In this document: positions 1-10,765 of the stretch, piece by piece
Layout of the letters: each line of letters opens with the position of its first letter
Numbering within the stretch: the first letter of the stretch is position 1
Source of the DNA: Polaribacter aquimarinus
Lineage (GTDB): Bacteria > Bacteroidota > Bacteroidia > Flavobacteriales > Flavobacteriaceae
DNA: 64,000 nt
Reading direction: 5' to 3'
NCBI RefSeq assembly: GCF_003129485.1
Contig: NZ_QFFG01000001.1
Coordinates: forward strand, 1 to 64,000
Notes under the pieces: generated by a model
The model's database searches: none
The model's input: only the letters and a program-made list of their open reading frames with translations
What the model was told of the DNA's origin: nothing
Position numbers and translations under genes: made by a program

Positions 1-54
1 TTTAAAAAATTAATATGATATTTTAATTATTCTATTAATCTTTAAAAACACTAG

Positions 55-125
55 AAGCTCATGTTAGGGATTGAAACGACATCCTTTTGTGAGGAACGAA
101 CAAAAGATATAGTGGAAAACCCGAC
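55..125. repeat. Flavobacterial intergenic stem-loop repeat, copy 1
   Basis: The arms ATCCTTTTGT and ACAAAAGATAT pair around a GAGGAACGA loop, followed by AGTGGAAAACCCG. A second copy lies at about 63643-63715 with the same order of blocks (GATTGAAA, CATCCTTTT, hairpin loop, AAAAGATATA, then GGAAA or AGCAGGAAA). I recognise this type of element as common between genes in Flavobacteriaceae; its function is not known to me. It lies just downstream of the DUF4294 gene, where it could act as a 3' end structure. The first 154 bases hold no gene. Confidence 0.7.
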
Positions 126-154
126 CTGACTATAAGGAAGGTAACACCCAAAAA

Positions 155-892
155 TTACTTTTTCTTCTTTTTTCGATTTTGTTTCTTTCTGATTTTAGCG
201 AACATTTGCTTGTAAACTTCCACATTTACTTCTGCTTTTCTTTCTGCAACGATTTTTGAGAAGTCGAAATTGAGCTTTGAATCTTGTCTTTTTAACTTAT
301 CATCTTGAAAAGCACGTTGCAAAACATCTTCAATTAGAAAATCTTCATTTTCTGATTCTGGGTGATATTCGGTTTTTAAAGAAAGCTTAAAAACATTGGC
401 GGTGGTATTGTACCAAAAGGCTTTCCAACCACTTCTGAGTTCTTTTATATTATTGAAAGCTGTTTTACCTGTTTGACGATGAATAAGTTTGATAAGAATT
501 CGACCTTCGGTCTTTGTCATTTTTTTGATTTGATCTGTAAACTCTCCTTCTATATACTTTTGAATTTGCCGAGTATATTTTTTACGTTTTCTTTTGGATT
601 TAATTCTCTCTAATCTTGCATTTAAAGAATCCAATCTTGTAGATGCCAAATGCGCATAAGGATAGGCTTTGAATACTTTTCTACGAAACCATAAATAATA
701 TCGTATATCGTTTCTTGATTTAAATTTATGTTTTGGTAACAAATCGAATCCTTTGAATTCAACTGTTAAGGAATCTCCTGGTTTTACGAAAATATAATCG
801 TCTATATTATGAGGTAAAGAATCTTTTTCTTTTACTTGAGCGAAAGAAATAATTGAACTTAATCCTATATATATGTATAGTAGTTTTTTCAA
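155..892 (-). CDS. DUF4294 domain-containing secreted protein
   Basis: This 245-residue protein matches what I know of the DUF4294 family, which is nearly confined to Bacteroidota and has no established function. Residues 1-18 look like a signal peptide ending at FAQ. The conserved core begins near residue 60 with DIRYYLWFRRKVFKAYPYA and runs to about 170 (WKAFWYNTTANVFKLSL). The tail is very basic and ends in a run of lysines. No catalytic motif is visible. It is transcribed alone, 100 bases after ligA on the same strand, with a dispersed hairpin repeat between them. The family call is from recognition of the conserved core; a periplasmic location is inferred from the leader. Confidence 0.8.
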   Translation of the reverse strand: MKKLLYIYIGLSSIISFAQVKEKDSLPHNIDDYIFVKPGDSLTVEFKGFDLLPKHKFKSRNDIRYYLWFRRKVFKAYPYAHLASTRLDSLNARLERIKSKRKRKKYTRQIQKYIEGEFTDQIKKMTKTEGRILIKLIHRQTGKTAFNNIKELRSGWKAFWYNTTANVFKLSLKTEYHPESENEDFLIEDVLQRAFQDDKLKRQDSKLNFDFSKIVAERKAEVNVEVYKQMFAKIRKKQNRKKKKK

Positions 893-902
893 ATTTTAAT
901 TT

Positions 903-949
903 GTTCTCGATACAATTTTTTCATTCTTCAAAAATCACTCGAACTGACA
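903..949. repeat. Dispersed hairpin repeat, GTTCTCGAT...CGAACTGACA type, copy 1
   Basis: The element begins GTTCTCGATACAATTTTTTC and ends ATCACTCGAACTGACA, with an imperfect stem (GTTC/GAAC, TTTTT/AAAAA). Close copies occur at 54884-54928 and 56459-56499, and an inverted copy at 54810-54861. Here it fills the space between ligA and the DUF4294 gene. Confidence 0.8.
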
Positions 950-992
950 TTCTAATCTTATCAATAAATAACAAAAAGGTTGCCAAGATATA

Positions 993-3544
<2,552 letters not shown>

Positions 3545-3550
3545 ATCAAA

Positions 3551-4108
3551 CTAACTTTTCTTTCCTCTTAAAACACTAACACCTTTTGGAAAAGGATTTC
3601 CAGATGAACGTCTAAAAGACACTACTTGACCCACATGCCAAATAGCATCTGCAATTGGCCCGTTAATAGCATTCCAAAAAGGAAATTCTGTTTTTCCGAA
3701 AATCATTTTATACTGAGAAATATCTTTACTTTCTTTTAGAATTTTACTGGCTTGTTGTAGGTTTTCTAAAGTTTTTTTTCGTTTTTCTGCAAATGACATT
3801 TTCGGTTGTTTTGCTCCATTTGCAACTTTTAAAGTTGCGTTTAAAATGACTTGTGATAATCCTAAAATATGATCTATGGTTGCTAATGTTGTTCTTGCTT
3901 CTGCATTGGGCTGAAATGCCAAATCTTTTTCAGTTAAACCTTCTGTTGCCCAATAATATCTAAAACCCAAACCATCTACCATTCTACTAGCGGTGGTTCC
4001 TGGAGTAAATTCTTTTGGTGCTTCAGGAATTTCGTAATAGGGAAGTTTTTCTTGAGATAATATAAGACAAGTATAAAATATTAAGAAAAAAAGGAAGTAC
4101 TTTTTCAT
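3551..4108 (-). CDS. Secreted DinB-like four-helix bundle protein
   Basis: After a hydrophobic leader (KKYFLFFLIFYTCLILSQ) the protein resembles the DinB/YfiT fold. It has an early helix with ATIDHILGLSQVILNATLK and a late helix with DAIWHVGQVVSFRR, whose histidines are where these proteins bind metal. DinB-fold proteins are often metal-dependent thiol transferases or hydrolases, but the substrate here is unknown. A longer frame opens at 4135, but I prefer the ATG at 4108: it directly precedes the signal peptide, and a TAnnTTTG promoter box at 4133-4140 overlaps the longer start. The gene ends 6 bases before the lipoprotein gene upstream of ligA, so the three may form one transcript. Confidence 0.7.
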   Translation of the reverse strand: MKKYFLFFLIFYTCLILSQEKLPYYEIPEAPKEFTPGTTASRMVDGLGFRYYWATEGLTEKDLAFQPNAEARTTLATIDHILGLSQVILNATLKVANGAKQPKMSFAEKRKKTLENLQQASKILKESKDISQYKMIFGKTEFPFWNAINGPIADAIWHVGQVVSFRRSSGNPFPKGVSVLRGKKS

Positions 4109-4132
4109 TCTAATTATAATTAAGTATAACTT

Positions 4133-4140
4133 CAAAAATA
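4133..4140 (-). promoter_or_regulatory. -7 box for the DinB-like gene
   Basis: TATTTTTG on the minus strand fits the Bacteroidota -7 consensus TAnnTTTG. It ends about 24 bases before the preferred ATG. No clear -33 TTTG is seen at the usual distance. Confidence 0.5.
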
Positions 4141-4200
4141 AGATAATTAAAGGAATTTACAGTTAATAAATTATTCAAATTTTTCTTTAAAACACCTGCT

Positions 4201-4220
4201 TTGTAACCTATGTTACACAA
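4201..4220 (+). promoter_or_regulatory. Palindromic operator upstream of the sulfur module
   Basis: TGTAAC-CTAT-GTTACA is a perfect 6-4-6 inverted repeat within TTGTAACCTATGTTACACAA. Its geometry is that of a Crp/Fnr-family half-site pair. It lies about 70 bases before the first gene of the sulfide oxidoreductase/TusE/DsrE2 set. Assignment to a Crp/Fnr-type redox, nitrosative or sulfide regulator is inferred from the geometry; the regulator itself is not in the window. Confidence 0.55.
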
Positions 4221-4291
4221 CTGGATTTTATGATTTTTGTCATACTGTAATTAACAATCATATTCTAAATTTGGAATATAAATCATTAATT

Positions 4292-5527
4292 ATGAAAAAC
4301 TTAGTAATTTTAGGAGCGGGAACAGCAGGAACAATGATGGCAAATCACCTTGTTTCTAAATTGCCCAAAAAAGATTGGAAAATCCATATTGTAGACCAAT
4401 TTAAAACCCATTATTATCAACCAGGGTTTCTGTTTTTACCTTTTGATATCTATACAGAAGAACAAGTAAAAAAAGTTGGAAAAAAATTTATTCCAAAAGG
4501 TGTGAATTATATTCAACAAAGAATCGAGAAAATAGATGCTGAAAATAATTTAGTGGATTTAGAAAATGGAACTTTATCTTATGATATCTTAATCATTGCA
4601 ACAGGTTCTAAAATAGCACCAGATGAAGTAGAAGGAATGATGAGCGAGGAATGGAAAAAATCTATTTTTGACTTTTACACCTATGAAGGTGCTTTGGCTT
4701 TGAGAAACAAATTAAGAGATTGGCAAGGTGGAAAATTGGTTGTCCATATTACAGAAATGCCCATAAAATGCCCAGTTGCTCCCTTAGAATTTGCATTTTT
4801 AGCTGATTCTTATTTTAAAAAGAAAAAAATTAGAGATAAAGTAGAAATTACTTATGTAACTCCATTATCTGGTGCCTTTACTAAAGAATTTTGTTCAAAA
4901 TCTTTAGGCTATTTATTAGAAGAGAAAAACATAAAGCTTGTAACTGACTTTGCAATAGAACGTGTAGATTTTGAAAACAACAAAATTATAGATTACATAG
5001 ACAAAGAGGTAGGGTACGATTTATTAGTAACAGTACCCACCAATATGGGCGATGAAGTTATTGAACGTTCTTGTTTGGGCGATGATTTAAATTTTGTTCC
5101 AACACATCCAAATACTTTACAATCTTTAGAAAATGAAAATATTTTTGTGATTGGTGATGCTACTAATGTCCCTGCATCAAAAGCTGGTTCTGTTGCCCAT
5201 TTTCAAGCAGAAACGTTAACTGATAATATTCTGCTATATATAGATAACAAACCATTAAAAGAAGAATTTGATGGACATGCTAATTGCTTTATAGAAACTG
5301 GAAATAATAAAGCTCTACTCATAGATTTTAATTATAAACAAGAACCCGTTACAGGAACTTTTCCATTTTCGGGAATTGGTCCTCTAAAACTTTTAAAGGA
5401 AAGTATTTTTAATCATTGGGGGAAATTGGCTTTCAGATGGATTTATTGGAATATGCTCTTAAAAGGAATTTCTATTCCATTTGTATCTAGAAATATGAGT
5501 CTTAAAGGAAAAAATATCAATAATTAA
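4292..5527 (+). CDS. Sulfide:quinone oxidoreductase-like FAD protein
   Basis: The protein (411 residues from the ATG at 4292) belongs to the two-dinucleotide-binding-domain flavoproteins. It has an N-terminal Rossmann motif GAGTAG at residues 8-13, IIATGSKIAP at 101-110, a cysteine in IKCPVAPLE at 160, and the FAD-closing motif FVIGDATNVPASKAGSVAHFQ. The lineage is sulfide:quinone oxidoreductase, which oxidises sulfide to sulfane sulfur at the membrane and passes electrons to quinone. Cys160 fits one redox cysteine of that family; I could not place a second with confidence. An upstream in-frame ATG is less likely because it lies outside the Rossmann start. It heads a three-gene set with TusE/DsrC and DsrE2 proteins, which supports a sulfur role. 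Confidence 0.8.
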   Translation: MKNLVILGAGTAGTMMANHLVSKLPKKDWKIHIVDQFKTHYYQPGFLFLPFDIYTEEQVKKVGKKFIPKGVNYIQQRIEKIDAENNLVDLENGTLSYDILIIATGSKIAPDEVEGMMSEEWKKSIFDFYTYEGALALRNKLRDWQGGKLVVHITEMPIKCPVAPLEFAFLADSYFKKKKIRDKVEITYVTPLSGAFTKEFCSKSLGYLLEEKNIKLVTDFAIERVDFENNKIIDYIDKEVGYDLLVTVPTNMGDEVIERSCLGDDLNFVPTHPNTLQSLENENIFVIGDATNVPASKAGSVAHFQAETLTDNILLYIDNKPLKEEFDGHANCFIETGNNKALLIDFNYKQEPVTGTFPFSGIGPLKLLKESIFNHWGKLAFRWIYWNMLLKGISIPFVSRNMSLKGKNINN

Positions 5528-5539
5528 AACTAAATAAAA

Positions 5540-5848
5540 ATGATAAAAACTATAAAACAAGTAGAAATTAATGTAAACGAAGAAGGGTATTTGACAGATC
5601 TTTCTCAATGGACAAAAGAAATTGGAGATGAAATTGCTAAAGAACATGAAATTGAAATGACAGACAAACATTGGGAAGTTGTTTCATGGATTCAAGAACA
5701 AGTAAAAGCTAATAAATCTTTATCAATAAGAGGAATTAAAAAAAGTGGTGTAATTGACATTAAACAATTTTATGCTTTATTTCCTGGAGGCCCTCTAAAA
5801 GTATCGACTAAAATAGCTGGAGTACCAAAACCTAAAAGCTGTATTTAA
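5540..5848 (+). CDS. TusE/DsrC-family sulfur carrier
   Basis: This 102-residue protein has the DsrC/TusE fold signature, with EEGYLTDLSQWT near the start and GVPKPKSCI at the end. The penultimate Cys101 on the flexible C-terminal arm carries persulfide in this family. The second cysteine that true DsrC has about ten residues earlier is absent (the arm reads KVSTKIAGVPKPKSC), so it is of the single-cysteine TusE-like type. TusE works in tRNA 2-thiolation in enterobacteria, but here it lies 12 bases after a sulfide oxidoreductase gene and before a DsrE2 gene. A role in passing sulfane sulfur produced by sulfide oxidation is the more natural reading. Confidence 0.85.
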   Translation: MIKTIKQVEINVNEEGYLTDLSQWTKEIGDEIAKEHEIEMTDKHWEVVSWIQEQVKANKSLSIRGIKKSGVIDIKQFYALFPGGPLKVSTKIAGVPKPKSCI

Positions 5849-5865
5849 CTTAAAAACTAGAAATT

Positions 5866-6342
5866 ATGGGAAAAACAAAAGTAAAAAAGATGCTTTTTAT
5901 CTTATCAAAGGCAACAATAGAAAATGTTTATGCAGCATTTATTATGGCAAATGGTGCGAGAATGGAAGGCATTGACTCTGAAATATTTTTTACTTTTTTT
6001 GGATTAGAAGCTATTCAAAAAAAGAAATTAGAAAATTTAAGGGTTGCTACAGTTGGTAATCCTGCTATGCATATCCCAACAATGCTAGGTGGTTTACCCG
6101 GTATGGAAGCTTTAGCTACAAAAATGATGAAAAAAGAAATGGATAAGTTAGACATCCCTCCTGTAGGTGAGTTTTTAGAAATTTTATCCGATTCAGGATG
6201 TAAACTTTGGGCTTGTAAATTGGCAGTGGATATGTTTCATCTTAAAAAAGAAGATTTAATTGATGAAATTGAAGACATTATAACTGTAGGTGATTTTTAT
6301 GCAAGAGCAGATCAAGAAAATACACATTTATTATTTATTTAG
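5866..6342 (+). CDS. DsrE2-like (DsrE/DsrF/DrsH family) sulfur-trafficking protein
   Basis: The 158-residue protein fits the DsrE/DsrF/DrsH-like family. It has a hydrophobic first strand (KKMLFILSKATIENVYAAFIMANGA), a central EIFFTFFGLEAI strand, and a C-terminal SGCKLWACKLAVDMF segment with Cys112 and Cys117. DsrE2 proteins carry persulfides and exchange sulfur with TusA, rhodaneses and DsrC-like partners. No transmembrane anchor is evident, unlike some DsrE2 proteins. It is the last gene of the module, 17 bases after the TusE gene, and is followed by a strong terminator. The partner relation with the TusE-like protein is inferred from the operon. Confidence 0.8.
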   Translation: MGKTKVKKMLFILSKATIENVYAAFIMANGARMEGIDSEIFFTFFGLEAIQKKKLENLRVATVGNPAMHIPTMLGGLPGMEALATKMMKKEMDKLDIPPVGEFLEILSDSGCKLWACKLAVDMFHLKKEDLIDEIEDIITVGDFYARADQENTHLLFI

Positions 6343-6351
6343 AAAAAATCA

Positions 6352-6381
6352 AAACCCGAAACAAAATATTGTTTCGGGTTT
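6352..6381. terminator. Bidirectional terminator between the sulfur module and gap
   Basis: AAACCCGAAAC and GTTTCGGGTTT form a perfect 11-bp stem around AAAATATT. It lies between converging genes and can serve both strands. Confidence 0.85.
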
Positions 6382-6414
6382 ATTTGCTTATATAATAAGC
6401 TGGGGAAATAAATT

Positions 6415-7857
6415 TTAATAATAAGTGTATCTTCTAACTTTAGAAATGTGTTTTGCAAGTCGAATTACTTGATGAGAATACCCATATTCATTATCGTACC
6501 ATACATAAATTACAATAGTTTCTTCATCTACAATTGTAGCTTTACTATCAAAAATTGATGGTGCTGTTGTTCCAACTATGTCTGAAGATACTAATTCATT
6601 ATCTAGTGAATATTTAATTTGCTCAACTAAATCACCTTCTAAAGCATATTTCTTTAAAATAGCGTTAATTCTATCTTTAGTAACTTTAGTCCTTAGTTGT
6701 AAATTTAAAATAGCCAAAGAGCCATTAGGTACTGGAACTCTAATGGCACTTGACGTCAACTTTCCATTCAAGGCTGGTATGGCTTTAGCAACTGCTTGAC
6801 CCGCTCCTGTTTCTGTAATTACCATATTTAAAGCTGCTGCCCTACCTCTTCTATACTTACTATGCATATTGTCGACCAAATTCTGATCATTTGTGTAAGC
6901 ATGAATCGTTTCTAAATGCCCTTTTAGAATTCCAAAATTATCTTCTAATACTTTTAAAACTGGTGTAATTGCATTTGTTGTACAAGAAGCAGCAGAAAAA
7001 ACATTTACTTTATCTGGACTGTATTGTTTATGATTTACACCATGCACAATATTAGGAACTCCTTTCCCTGGTGCAGTTAGAAGTACTTTATCAGCTCCTT
7101 TAGCTTTTAAATGTCTTTCTAATGCAACATCATCTCTAAACGCTCCAGTATTATCAATAACTAAAGCTTTATTAATATCGTATATTGTATAATCAATATC
7201 TTCTGGATTGTTTGCTGAAATCATATGAACTGTTGTTCCATTAATAATCAACGCATTATGTTCAGCATCTACTTGTACAGTTCCTAAAAAATCTCCGTGA
7301 ACAGAATCTATACTTAACAACGAAGCTCTTTTTTCTAAAACAGTTTTATTAATTTTACCTCGAGTTACTATAGCCCTTAAACGTAATTGAGAACCTTTCC
7401 CCATTTTAGAACTTAATTCTCTCGCTAATAAACGACCAATTCTACCAAATCCATAAAGAACCACATCTTTTGGCTGTATGTCTTTATATTCTTTAGCTCC
7501 TCTTAGTTTGTGTTTTACAAACTCTACCTTATTCGCAGATTTTTTTGGGTTTAAATGACTTTCATAGGCCAATTTACCAATATCCAACTTAGAGGAAGGC
7601 AAATCTATTTGTTTAATAGCTTTTGCAATTTCTAGAGCATCTTGAATAGAGATTGGTTTACTAACAAATTCTTTAGCATAACTAATTAAATTTAGAACTT
7701 CATTAGCTCTTTTGTCTACCAAAGGGTTTCTAAATAATACTAACTCAATAGATTTATCGTACCATAAATCGTTTACAATAGTAATAAATTCTACCGTTGC
7801 TCTTCTAAGTTGAGCTTGAGATAAAACTTCTTCTTCGTAATTAATTGCTGTCAACAT
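6415..7857 (-). CDS. gap: Glyceraldehyde-3-phosphate dehydrogenase, long N-extended form
   Basis: The enzyme interconverts glyceraldehyde-3-phosphate and 1,3-bisphosphoglycerate with NAD(P). The Rossmann motif GFGRIGR is at residues 136-142 and the catalytic Cys292 is in SAASCTTNAITP. At 480 residues it is about 140 longer than classical GAPDH. The extra N-terminal part (helical, no known catalytic motif) is typical of a second GAPDH type found in Bacteroidota and some proteobacteria. Such forms often coexist with a classical GapA and may work in the gluconeogenic direction; that is inference here. It stands alone, with a -7 box at 7887-7894 and terminators on both sides. Confidence 0.95.
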   Translation of the reverse strand: MLTAINYEEEVLSQAQLRRATVEFITIVNDLWYDKSIELVLFRNPLVDKRANEVLNLISYAKEFVSKPISIQDALEIAKAIKQIDLPSSKLDIGKLAYESHLNPKKSANKVEFVKHKLRGAKEYKDIQPKDVVLYGFGRIGRLLARELSSKMGKGSQLRLRAIVTRGKINKTVLEKRASLLSIDSVHGDFLGTVQVDAEHNALIINGTTVHMISANNPEDIDYTIYDINKALVIDNTGAFRDDVALERHLKAKGADKVLLTAPGKGVPNIVHGVNHKQYSPDKVNVFSAASCTTNAITPVLKVLEDNFGILKGHLETIHAYTNDQNLVDNMHSKYRRGRAAALNMVITETGAGQAVAKAIPALNGKLTSSAIRVPVPNGSLAILNLQLRTKVTKDRINAILKKYALEGDLVEQIKYSLDNELVSSDIVGTTAPSIFDSKATIVDEETIVIYVWYDNEYGYSHQVIRLAKHISKVRRYTYY

Positions 7858-7886
7858 TTGAATTGATTAATGTGTTAATTTTGATG

Positions 7887-7894
7887 CAAAAGTA
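7887..7894 (-). promoter_or_regulatory. -7 box for gap
   Basis: TACTTTTG on the minus strand matches TAnnTTTG and ends about 30 bases before the gap ATG. Confidence 0.5.
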
Positions 7895-7904
7895 TTTCTT
7901 TTTT

Positions 7905-7937
7905 CGAAAATACGAAATCGATTTCGTGAAATTTTCG
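7905..7937. repeat. Imperfect palindrome upstream of gap
   Basis: CGAAAATACGAAATCG and its near-complement ATTTCGTGAAATTTTCG form a long inverted repeat just upstream of the gap -7 box. It could be an operator or an extended hairpin; the sequence does not decide which. Confidence 0.5.
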
Positions 7938-7947
7938 TAAATAAAAA

Positions 7948-7970
7948 AATCCTGATAAAATATCAGGATT
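7948..7970 (-). terminator. Intrinsic terminator of htrA
   Basis: AATCCTGATA-AAA-TATCAGGATT is a perfect 10-bp stem, followed on the minus strand by a run of seven T. It lies 26 bases past the htrA stop. Confidence 0.88.
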
Positions 7971-7995
7971 TTATAAAATTATTTTAAAATTTCTT

Positions 7996-9384
7996 TTACC
8001 TAAATGCGTAACGCTCTCTTTCTCCATCTAAATTAATTACTTCGATATAAATGGGTCTTCCATTTCCATAAGAAGCATCTATTGCCTTAGCTGCTTCGCT
8101 TGCATTTAAAACTGGTTTTTTATTAATTTCCGTTATAATAAAACCTTCTTTTACACCATAATAATCTAGATTTTTATTACCATTCTGTATAATTTTAGCA
8201 CCTCCTTTTAAATCGTATTTCTTTTTCTCTTTTTTATTTAAATCTTTCAAAACAACACTTAAACTTCTTGAGATATAGGAATCTTTTTTACTAAGCTTTA
8301 CACTTTTTGTTATAAACTCTCCATCTCTATCTACAGTAATATCTACAAAATCTCCTGGTCTTTTAGCTGTTAATTGCCCTCTTAATTCGGAAAACTTAGA
8401 AATCTTAACATTATTCACTTTCTTAATTACATCTCCAGATTTTAAACCTGCTTTTTTTGCGCCGCCATCGTCTGCAACTGCTGTTATTTTTACACCGTTT
8501 ATATCTTTATCTCTTTGATCGTAATTGATTCCCAAAATTGCTTCTTGTACAGTACCAAACTCTAATAAATCGTCTACAATTTTCTTTGCAATATTAGATG
8601 GAACTGCAAATGAATATCCTATAAAAGAGCCCGTTTTAGAAGAAATTGCAGTGTTTATACCAACCAATTCTCCTCTTGTATTTACTAATGCTCCCCCACT
8701 ATTTCCAGGATTTACTGCTGCATCTGATTGTATAAAAGATTCTACACCAGCATTACCTTCTAAGTCTCTACCTTTTGCGCTTACAATTCCTGCTGTAACT
8801 GTTGATGTTAAATTATAAGGGTTACCAACTGCTAAAACCCATTCTCCAATTTTAATATTATCTGAATTTGCAAACGGAATATATGGCAAATCAACATCAG
8901 TATCAATCTTTAATAAAGCTATATCATTTTCTTTATCCGTTCCAATGAGTTCTGCAGGATATTTTTGTTTATTATTTAGAGTGATTTCTATATTTGTTGC
9001 ATTTGCAATTACGTGATTGTTTGTAACAATGTAACCATCTTGCGAAATAATCACTCCGCTGCCTGTGCCAACTTGTTCATATTTTCTTTTCCCATTTCCT
9101 CCACCAAAAATAAGATCGTAAGGGTTAACTCTGGTTCTAACTGCTGTATTTTTAACATGAACTACTGAATTCACTGATCGTTCTGCGGCTATTGTAAAAT
9201 CTATAGAATTTGCAATAATAGCATCATTTTTGTATGTAGGATTAAAATTGGTGTTAACCGTTTTAATAGGTTCTGGTAAAGTTCTTTCAACAATAACTTC
9301 TTCGTTAAATAGCATTTTGTATCCACCTAAAGTAAGAGCACCTCCTAAAACCGCCATTCCTAAAAAACCAAAAAATTTCTTCAT
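7996..9384 (-). CDS. DegP/HtrA-family periplasmic serine protease
   Basis: The 462-residue protein has an N-terminal hydrophobic anchor or signal (residues 5-25), a trypsin-like domain with the full triad His124 (TNNHVIAN), Asp154 (ENDIALLKID) and Ser229 (NPGNSGGAL), then two PDZ domains (about 275-365 and 385-460). HtrA proteins degrade or refold damaged envelope proteins. The first PDZ shows the conserved ILGINYD carboxylate-binding loop. It is a single-gene unit with a -7 box at 9405-9412 and its own terminator. Which of DegP, DegQ or DegS it corresponds to cannot be said from sequence alone. Confidence 0.95.
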   Translation of the reverse strand: MKKFFGFLGMAVLGGALTLGGYKMLFNEEVIVERTLPEPIKTVNTNFNPTYKNDAIIANSIDFTIAAERSVNSVVHVKNTAVRTRVNPYDLIFGGGNGKRKYEQVGTGSGVIISQDGYIVTNNHVIANATNIEITLNNKQKYPAELIGTDKENDIALLKIDTDVDLPYIPFANSDNIKIGEWVLAVGNPYNLTSTVTAGIVSAKGRDLEGNAGVESFIQSDAAVNPGNSGGALVNTRGELVGINTAISSKTGSFIGYSFAVPSNIAKKIVDDLLEFGTVQEAILGINYDQRDKDINGVKITAVADDGGAKKAGLKSGDVIKKVNNVKISKFSELRGQLTAKRPGDFVDITVDRDGEFITKSVKLSKKDSYISRSLSVVLKDLNKKEKKKYDLKGGAKIIQNGNKNLDYYGVKEGFIITEINKKPVLNASEAAKAIDASYGNGRPIYIEVINLDGERERYAFR

Positions 9385-9404
9385 AATCTTAATTTTTAAT
9401 AATT

Positions 9405-9412
9405 CAAATATA
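9405..9412 (-). promoter_or_regulatory. -7 box for htrA
   Basis: TATATTTG on the minus strand matches TAnnTTTG and ends about 20 bases before the htrA ATG, giving a short leader. Confidence 0.5.
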
Positions 9413-9501
9413 CAATTTTAACATTTTTAAAAAATCTGTTTAACTTGTTTTTAACGCATTTTAACCACGTATTAACAGGTTTTTTTTGAGATTGAAATCG
9501 C

Positions 9502-9509
9502 TATCTTTG
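9502..9509 (+). promoter_or_regulatory. -7 box abutting the dapF start
   Basis: TATCTTTG matches TAnnTTTG and ends only 5 bases before the dapF ATG. Transcription would begin at or next to the start codon, so the message may be leaderless. Confidence 0.55.
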
Positions 9510-9514
9510 TTCCA

Positions 9515-10285
9515 ATGAATTTAGAGTTTTACAAATACCAAGGAACAGGAAACGATTTTGTTATGATTGACAACAGAACAAAAATCTTTCCAAAAGAAAA
9601 AACTGACATAATTTCACATTTGTGTGACAGACATTTTGGAATTGGGGCTGATGGTGTTATTTTGATTGAGAATGATAAGGAATTCGATTTTAAAATGATT
9701 TATTTTAATGCTGATGGAAGTCAAACTTTTTGTGGAAATGGAGGTAGGTGTGCTGTTGCTTTTGCTAAATATTTAAATATTATCGATTCTAAAACGAAAT
9801 TTATTGCCATTGATGGAAAACATTTTGCTGAAATCGAAAACGATATTGTTTCTTTAAAAATGATTGATGTTGATGAAATTAAAATTCAAGAAAACTCGGT
9901 TTTTGCTTACACAGGTACTCAGCATCATGTAGAAATGGTTGATAATTTAGATCACTTTCCTGTTTTTGAAAAAGGAAGAAAAATTAGATATTCTTATGCT
10001 AATCCAGGAAGTAATGTGAATTTTGTACAACAAATTAACAATTCGACTTTTAGAGTAAGAACTTACGAAAAAGGTGTTGAAGACGAAACTTTAGCTTGTG
10101 GTACAGGAGTTACTGCCGTTGCAATTGCAATGCATAAAACCAATAAAACAAATAGTAATTCAATTTCCTTACCAGTTGAAGGTGGAAATTTAGAAGTTTC
10201 TTTTTCTGAAAATAATGGAGTTTACACAAACGTTTTTTTAAAAGGTCCTGCAAAATTTGTTTTTAGTGGTAAAATTCAAATTTAA
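9515..10285 (+). CDS. dapF: Diaminopimelate epimerase
   Basis: DapF converts LL- to meso-diaminopimelate for lysine and peptidoglycan synthesis. The two catalytic cysteines are present: Cys73 in FCGNGGRCA and Cys195 in LACGTGVTA. The length (256 residues) is typical. There is almost no room for a ribosome binding site between the -7 box and the ATG, which suggests leaderless translation. The GNAT and mltG genes that probably belong with it as a wall-synthesis cluster are found 3.2 kb further on, beyond two minus-strand genes. Confidence 0.97.
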   Translation: MNLEFYKYQGTGNDFVMIDNRTKIFPKEKTDIISHLCDRHFGIGADGVILIENDKEFDFKMIYFNADGSQTFCGNGGRCAVAFAKYLNIIDSKTKFIAIDGKHFAEIENDIVSLKMIDVDEIKIQENSVFAYTGTQHHVEMVDNLDHFPVFEKGRKIRYSYANPGSNVNFVQQINNSTFRVRTYEKGVEDETLACGTGVTAVAIAMHKTNKTNSNSISLPVEGGNLEVSFSENNGVYTNVFLKGPAKFVFSGKIQI

Positions 10286-10306
10286 ATTCTACCACAAAAA
10301 ACAATT

Positions 10307-10765
10307 TTAATAAACTACTTTTATTTCTCGTCTGTTTTTGTGCAATCTAAAATCTTTAAAGCTATTGTTAATATCTAGTTTTAATATATTAGAATGCTCT
10401 TTTACATTGATTAAAAATTCATTTTTAACCTTAACTATTTTGATATTTTTTTTTGATTCTGATAAGAAACAAATTACTCTTGTATGCTCTCGTTGAGACT
10501 TTATACTTAAAATTTGTGGTACAACCTCCTCACCATCAAAACTCCAACTTGTCGTTTTGTATAAATAGTTTCTAAAATCTTCTTTATTAATTTTAAGGCT
10601 TCTAGATTCAGCAAATTTTATATAATTTTCTTGGTCAAAATCAATTTCAAGTAATAACACATGCCCCCTTTCAATAACATTAAAAGTAGCTGAAACAGAA
10701 TCGTGGGTTAAAAAACTATTACCAATAGTTAAAAAAGCTACAAGTACGATTATTAATTGTTTCAT
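10307..10765 (-). CDS. Hypothetical exported protein
   Basis: I do not firmly recognise this 152-residue protein. Residues 1-18 form a likely signal peptide. The rest alternates hydrophobic and charged residues in a beta-rich pattern, with conserved-looking segments (VLLLEIDFDQENY, TTSWSFDGEEV). It resembles small exported Bacteroidota proteins of the DUF6702 kind, but that is weak. Its ATG overlaps the stop of the large sulfatase gene by 4 bases, so it is expressed with it and may serve the same exported system. It converges with dapF, leaving only 21 bases between the stops. Confidence 0.65.
   Translation of the reverse strand: MKQLIIVLVAFLTIGNSFLTHDSVSATFNVIERGHVLLLEIDFDQENYIKFAESRSLKINKEDFRNYLYKTTSWSFDGEEVVPQILSIKSQREHTRVICFLSESKKNIKIVKVKNEFLINVKEHSNILKLDINNSFKDFRLHKNRREIKVVY

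Noticed and set aside
4266-4273. TAAATTTG as promoter of the sulfur module
   Set aside because: It fits TAnnTTTG, but the nearest upstream TTTG is 26 bases away, outside the usual spacing, so I kept only the palindrome as a site.
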